A stretch of DNA of 64,000 bases from assembly GCF_963853665.1 (NCBI RefSeq), contig NZ_OY970459.1, forward strand, positions 4,402,001 to 4,466,000. The letters run 5' to 3'. Shown here piece after piece: positions 63,850 through 64,000 of this stretch. The stretch is from Mycobacterium decipiens. GTDB taxonomy: Bacteria; Actinomycetota; Actinomycetes; Mycobacteriales; Mycobacteriaceae. Made by a program: the position numbers and the translations under genes. The notes below the pieces were generated by a model. The model was not told the origin of the DNA. It worked only from the letters and a program-made list of their open reading frames with translations, and searched no databases. Every line of letters begins with the position of its first letter. Within the stretch, counting starts at the first letter, position 1.

Positions 63850-64000
63850 TCGCAGGAGGACGAGACGGCCTGGCGAAACGACCAGTGGTACACCGCGCGG
63901 TTGCATCCCAGTCCGCTGCACCCCACGGAGCGACAAACCACCGTCGCTGACCATGAGCACGACGGGATGCGTCTGCAGATCCTGACGTCTGGCGATCTGG
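63850..64000 (+). CDS. Continuation of the PKS in the shifted frame (partial)
   Basis: From 63850 the reading frame TCG CAG GAG GAC... continues the same protein: [29 protein letters not shown] and onward, open to the end of the window. It confirms that the gene is split by a single indel at the preceding G-tract and continues outside. Confidence 0.85.

Noticed and set aside
1..64000. tRNA, rRNA, CRISPR arrays, insertion sequences or prophage genes.
   Set aside because: None seen: no transposase-like protein, no regular spaced repeats, no tRNA-like structure recognised.

Overview
The window is a high-GC actinobacterial chromosome segment and almost certainly comes from a Mycobacterium. It carries a complete mce/yrbE operon with Mce-associated membrane proteins, a PPE protein, a Rv1813c-like DUF4189 protein, a FAAL (FadD-type) ligase beside a Mas/Pks2-like polyketide synthase, and many P450, acyl-CoA dehydrogenase and SDR genes. 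The gene density of lipid catabolism suggests a non-tuberculous, probably slow-growing species, but the sequence alone does not fix the species. I saw no tRNA, rRNA, CRISPR array or insertion sequence.

Layout. 1-5.7 kb: a TetR regulator and a P450, then a minus-strand operon of two related multi-span membrane proteins with cytochrome c oxidase subunit III- and IV-like proteins. This operon is divergent from its own TetR gene across two perfect palindromes. 5.7-8 kb: two Mce-associated membrane proteins, the first with 57-bp tandem repeats, and a small secreted protein. 8-17.6 kb: minus-strand yrbEAB-mceABCDEF importer operon. 17.9-23.2 kb: CoA-transferase and aldehyde dehydrogenase on minus, SDR-ferredoxin-P450 on plus. 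23.3-26 kb: an acyl-CoA dehydrogenase pair and a SnoaL-like protein. 26-27.4 kb: a decayed stretch with a phosphoesterase remnant and a frameshifted DUF4189 gene. 27.4-34.8 kb: two amidohydrolases, a Rieske ferredoxin-like protein, an alpha/beta hydrolase, a NuoF-like flavoprotein, a ferredoxin and a DUF35-thiolase fusion. 34.9-44.4 kb: PPE, two P450s (one with a ferredoxin), TetR, thiolase, acyl-CoA dehydrogenase, amidohydrolase. 44.8-55.4 kb: AhpD-like protein, Rieske oxygenase, amidohydrolase, SnoaL-like protein, three acyl-CoA dehydrogenase genes (one with a 100-residue internal deletion), TetR, P450 and two SDRs. 55.4-64 kb: an SDR, then methyltransferase, FAAL and a Mas-like PKS that is frameshifted near the window edge.

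Working model (inference). The mce importer brings in a hydrophobic substrate. P450s with ferredoxins and a Rieske oxygenase oxidise it, SDRs and an aldehyde dehydrogenase carry it to the acid, and CoA-transferase, acyl-CoA dehydrogenase, thiolase and Ltp/retro-aldolase enzymes degrade the CoA thioester. Much of the 20-53 kb region appears to be one regulon: a 15-bp palindrome, GAGAATnnnATTCTC, sits at most of its promoters, with three perfect and several near-perfect copies. One perfect copy lies directly upstream of a TetR gene at 51.6 kb that could encode its repressor. The substrate is unknown. The terminal methyltransferase-FAAL-PKS group is a separate lipid-biosynthesis locus.
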